A stretch of 6,814 nt of DNA from Campylobacterota bacterium (GTDB lineage: Bacteria; Campylobacterota; Campylobacteria; Campylobacterales; Sulfurovaceae), in NCBI GenBank assembly GCA_013153675.1, contig JAADEA010000157.1, forward strand, positions 1 through 6,814, in the 5' to 3' direction. Below, piece by piece: positions 5,023 through 6,814 of the stretch. The position numbers and the translations under genes are program-made. The notes under the pieces were generated by a model. That model was not told the origin of the DNA, searched no databases, and saw nothing but the letters and a program-made list of their open reading frames with translations. The stretch's first letter is position 1. Every line of letters starts with the position of its first letter.

Positions 5023-6627
5023 GTGCGTTTATTTAGCTTAATATTGCTATTTTCTCTTACTCTATTCTCTTTTGATGAGTCTTCGGGGCATTTTATAGAA
5101 GCTTTGCCAAAGAGGGATATTGGTAAAAAATTATATGAAGAGCAGTGCGCCTCTTGTCATCATAAAGATAGAATTGGTTTAGAAGGTCCTCCTTTATATT
5201 CTAAGACATTAAGAAAATATAAAGATATATCTGCTTTGGCTAAAAAGATTAAAAATGGTTTCCCTCAAACTTTAATGCCAAAATTTGAGCATTTAAGCGA
5301 TATAGAGCTTATTAAAATAGCAGAATATATTAAAAGACCACTTGATAGTAATATTTCATGGACAAAAGCAGATATAGAGAACTCTATAAAACTCTTTAAT
5401 GATCCAAAAAATGAGTTAAAGATAAAAAATATGGCAAATGTTACCCCTGTAGTTGAAAGAGGTGCAAATAAGATTTGGATTATGGAAGATGATAAGATTT
5501 TAGCTAAATTTCATCTATCTAATGTTCATGGGGGAATTAAATATCAATTTCCAAAAGCTCAAAATATTTTTATTCCTACCAGAGATGGTTGGGTAGAAAA
5601 ATACTCTTTAAAAGAGGGTAGAAGAGTTGCAAAGGTTAGAGATTGTATTAATTTAAGGAATGTCTCTTTGTCAAGAGATGGTAAATATGGCTTTACAAGT
5701 TGTCTTTTACCTCAACAGTTGGTTATTTTTGATACAAAAACATTAAAGCCTATTAAGATAGTTCCTTTAGATGGAAAAGTTAGTGCTATCTATCAGTTAT
5801 ATAGTAAAGATTTAATGATTTTTACTCTAAGAGATAAACCAGTTGTTGCTTTTGTAAATAGTAAAAATTTTAATATTAACTATTTTAGAATTAAAGAGCC
5901 TATTGAAGATTTCTTTATAGATCCTTTTGAAAAATATTTAATAGCTACAGCAAGGAGAGGGAAATTATTAAGAGTTTATAGTATCAATCCTTTAAAATTG
6001 GTATTTGAAGAAAAAATTAGTGGAATGCCTCATCTTTTTTCTGCAACTTATTGGTATAGAAATGGTAAATTCTTTTTTGCTACACCTCATTTAAGAAGTA
6101 ATTTTATTACTATCTGGCAGATGTATAATTGGAAATTAATTAAAAAAGTAGATGTGGGAGGAGATGGTTTCTTTGCTAAAACCCATCCAGCAACTCCATA
6201 TTTATGGGTAGATAATGGAAGTGATGAGCTTGTTTTAGTTTCAAAAAAGGACTTTTCAATAAAAAAATTAATTCCAAGAAAAAATAAAAGATATATTCAT
6301 GCAGAATTTAGTGGAGATGGAAAGTATACATATTTAAGTATTTATGAAAGAGATGGAGATTTGCTTGTATGGGATACTAAGAGTTTTAAAGAGATAAAAG
6401 ATTATAAAGCAAATATTCCTGTAGGAAAATATAACTTTATTTGTAAAAATAGGAGATTTTATCCTATGCTTTTTGGAATAGAGATTAAAAATGAGAAGTT
6501 TCCAAAAGATAGTGTGGGAGAGATATTTAAAAAGGTCATCTCTCATGATGTTAAATTAAATGAGTATGAATTAAAGAGCATTTTAGCTTATATTAAATAT
6601 ATGGAGGATAAAAAAGATTTCAAATAG
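5023..6627 (+). CDS. nirN: NirN-like periplasmic cytochrome c/heme d1-propeller protein
   Basis: This NirS paralogue has 534 residues. Known NirN binds a d1 precursor, oxidises it to heme d1 and hands it to NirS. The start is GTG at 5023 with AAAGGA (5011-5016); an N-terminal Sec-type segment covers residues 1-17. The cytochrome c domain has CASCH (42-46) and Met85 (TLMPKF). The d1 propeller shows HGGIKY with His169 as the likely proximal ligand, then TRDGWVEKYSL, GMPHLFS (His337), GFFAKTHP, HAEFSGDGKY and PVGKYN, all NirN/NirF-type signatures. His337 aligns with the second distal histidine of NirS, but the first (FLHDGG in NirS) is replaced by FFID (Ile299), so nitrite reduction is unlikely. 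Cys208 and Cys227 match Cys231 and Cys254 of the neighbouring NirS. About 64 residues follow the usual end and resemble a cytochrome c terminal helix. A NirF role, or a NirC-NirF fusion, cannot be excluded. Confidence 0.82.
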   Translation: MRLFSLILLFSLTLFSFDESSGHFIEALPKRDIGKKLYEEQCASCHHKDRIGLEGPPLYSKTLRKYKDISALAKKIKNGFPQTLMPKFEHLSDIELIKIAEYIKRPLDSNISWTKADIENSIKLFNDPKNELKIKNMANVTPVVERGANKIWIMEDDKILAKFHLSNVHGGIKYQFPKAQNIFIPTRDGWVEKYSLKEGRRVAKVRDCINLRNVSLSRDGKYGFTSCLLPQQLVIFDTKTLKPIKIVPLDGKVSAIYQLYSKDLMIFTLRDKPVVAFVNSKNFNINYFRIKEPIEDFFIDPFEKYLIATARRGKLLRVYSINPLKLVFEEKISGMPHLFSATYWYRNGKFFFATPHLRSNFITIWQMYNWKLIKKVDVGGDGFFAKTHPATPYLWVDNGSDELVLVSKKDFSIKKLIPRKNKRYIHAEFSGDGKYTYLSIYERDGDLLVWDTKSFKEIKDYKANIPVGKYNFICKNRRFYPMLFGIEIKNEKFPKDSVGEIFKKVISHDVKLNEYELKSILAYIKYMEDKKDFK

Positions 6628-6667
6628 AAATTTTATTTTTATATAGATGTCAAAATAGCAGATAAAT

Positions 6668-6736
6668 TGGAGCATCTCTTTCAAAAGGAATATAATTTGG
6701 CATACCTTTTTTAAGGATATGCCATGAGATGCTCTA
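6668..6736 (+). promoter_or_regulatory. Leader structure covering the ribosome site of the last gene
   Basis: An outer stem pairs GAGCATCTC (6670-6678) with GAGATGCTC (6726-6734), extended by a G-U and a T-A pair. The 3' arm contains the G of the start codon and codons 2-4. Inside it, GGCATA (6699-6704) pairs with TATGCC (6718-6723) and CCTT (6705-6708) with AAGG (6713-6716), with one bulged A. This inner hairpin buries the Shine-Dalgarno AAGGA and ends directly at the ATG. Such an arrangement would be expected to restrain translation on a read-through transcript. Confidence 0.5.
6691..6703 (+). promoter_or_regulatory. Possible -10 element before the last gene
   Basis: A perfect TATAAT at 6691-6696 would start transcription near 6703, within the 97-bp gap before the next gene. 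The -35 region is poor (TTGGAG at 6667-6672, 18-bp spacing) and no FNR-type box lies at the proper distance. A transcript starting here would lack the 5' arms of the leader stems, so its ribosome site would be free. Confidence 0.35.
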
Positions 6737-6814
6737 TTTTAATTCTTTTTATACTCTTTTTTAATTTTTTAAATGCTTTTGAGTTTAAAAAAGAGTATAG
6801 AAAGAATGAAGCAG
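6724..6814 (+). CDS. N-terminus of a secreted protein, 3' end outside the window
   Basis: The ATG at 6724 follows AAGGA (6713-6717) with 6-nt spacing and opens a frame that runs to the right edge (30 residues). The product starts MRCSILILFILFFNFLNA, a typical Sec signal peptide with a likely cut after LNA (residue 18), then FEFKKEYRKNEA. There is no lipobox cysteine at the cut site. It is therefore probably a periplasmic protein. The position after nirS and the nirN-like gene suggests another d1 maturation factor or cytochrome (NirF or NirC would fit), but too little is visible to say which. Confidence 0.7.
   Translation, partial: MRCSILILFILFFNFLNAFEFKKEYRKNEA

Noticed and set aside
6334..6546. 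Minus-strand open frame of 70 codons opposite the nirN-like gene
   Set aside because: Entirely inside the other gene, no ribosome site, no recognisable product.
6640..6653. FNR-like site TATAT-AGAT-GTCAA before the last gene
   Set aside because: The left half lacks the TGA core and the centre (6646.5) is not at -41.5 from the start predicted by TATAAT at 6691-6696.

Overview
The window is a piece of a denitrification gene island. It carries the electron-transferring and catalytic subunits of a cytochrome-c-dependent nitric oxide reductase (norC, norB), the cytochrome cd1 nitrite reductase (nirS) and a second cytochrome c/d1-propeller protein of the NirN type. All recognisable genes are on the + strand. 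The DNA is strongly AT-rich, proteins are rich in Lys, Ile and Glu, Shine-Dalgarno sequences are good, and the NirS and NorC sequences are of a proteobacteria-like type. This suggests a Campylobacterota (Epsilonproteobacteria) denitrifier, for example a relative of Sulfurimonas, Nitratiruptor or Nitrosophilus. The genus is a guess from memory of family sequences; no search was run.

Layout: (1) 3-290 is the 3' end of an unidentified membrane-anchored protein, followed by a terminator-like inverted repeat. (2) 291-448 is a promoter region with an FNR/CRP-family box (TTGAT-N4-GTCAA) and a -10 element placed as in a class II activated promoter. (3) 449-3029 is a tight nor operon: a 107-residue three-helix membrane protein, norC, norB (overlapping norC by 11 nt), and a 50-residue membrane protein with two cysteines. 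It closes with a 12-bp hairpin terminator whose loop holds the last stop codon. (4) 3030-3259 is a second promoter region, again with an FNR-type box exactly 22 bp upstream of a -10. (5) 3260-4951 is nirS, followed by a perfect 10-bp hairpin. (6) 5023-6627 is the NirN-like gene. (7) 6628-6723 is a structured leader, and a new secreted protein starts at 6724 and leaves the window.

How the parts work together: NirS reduces nitrite to NO in the periplasm, and the NorCB complex in the inner membrane reduces NO to N2O. The NirN-like protein probably handles heme d1 or its precursor during NirS maturation. The nor and nir units appear to be separate transcripts whose activator sites have the same spacing. 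This would let one regulator of the FNR/DNR/NssR type switch on NO production and NO removal together. The two small membrane proteins flanking norCB, the cysteine pair shared by both d1 propellers, the C-terminal extension of the NirN-like protein and the leader structure before the last gene are the least explained parts. No tRNA, rRNA, CRISPR array, insertion sequence or phage gene was seen.
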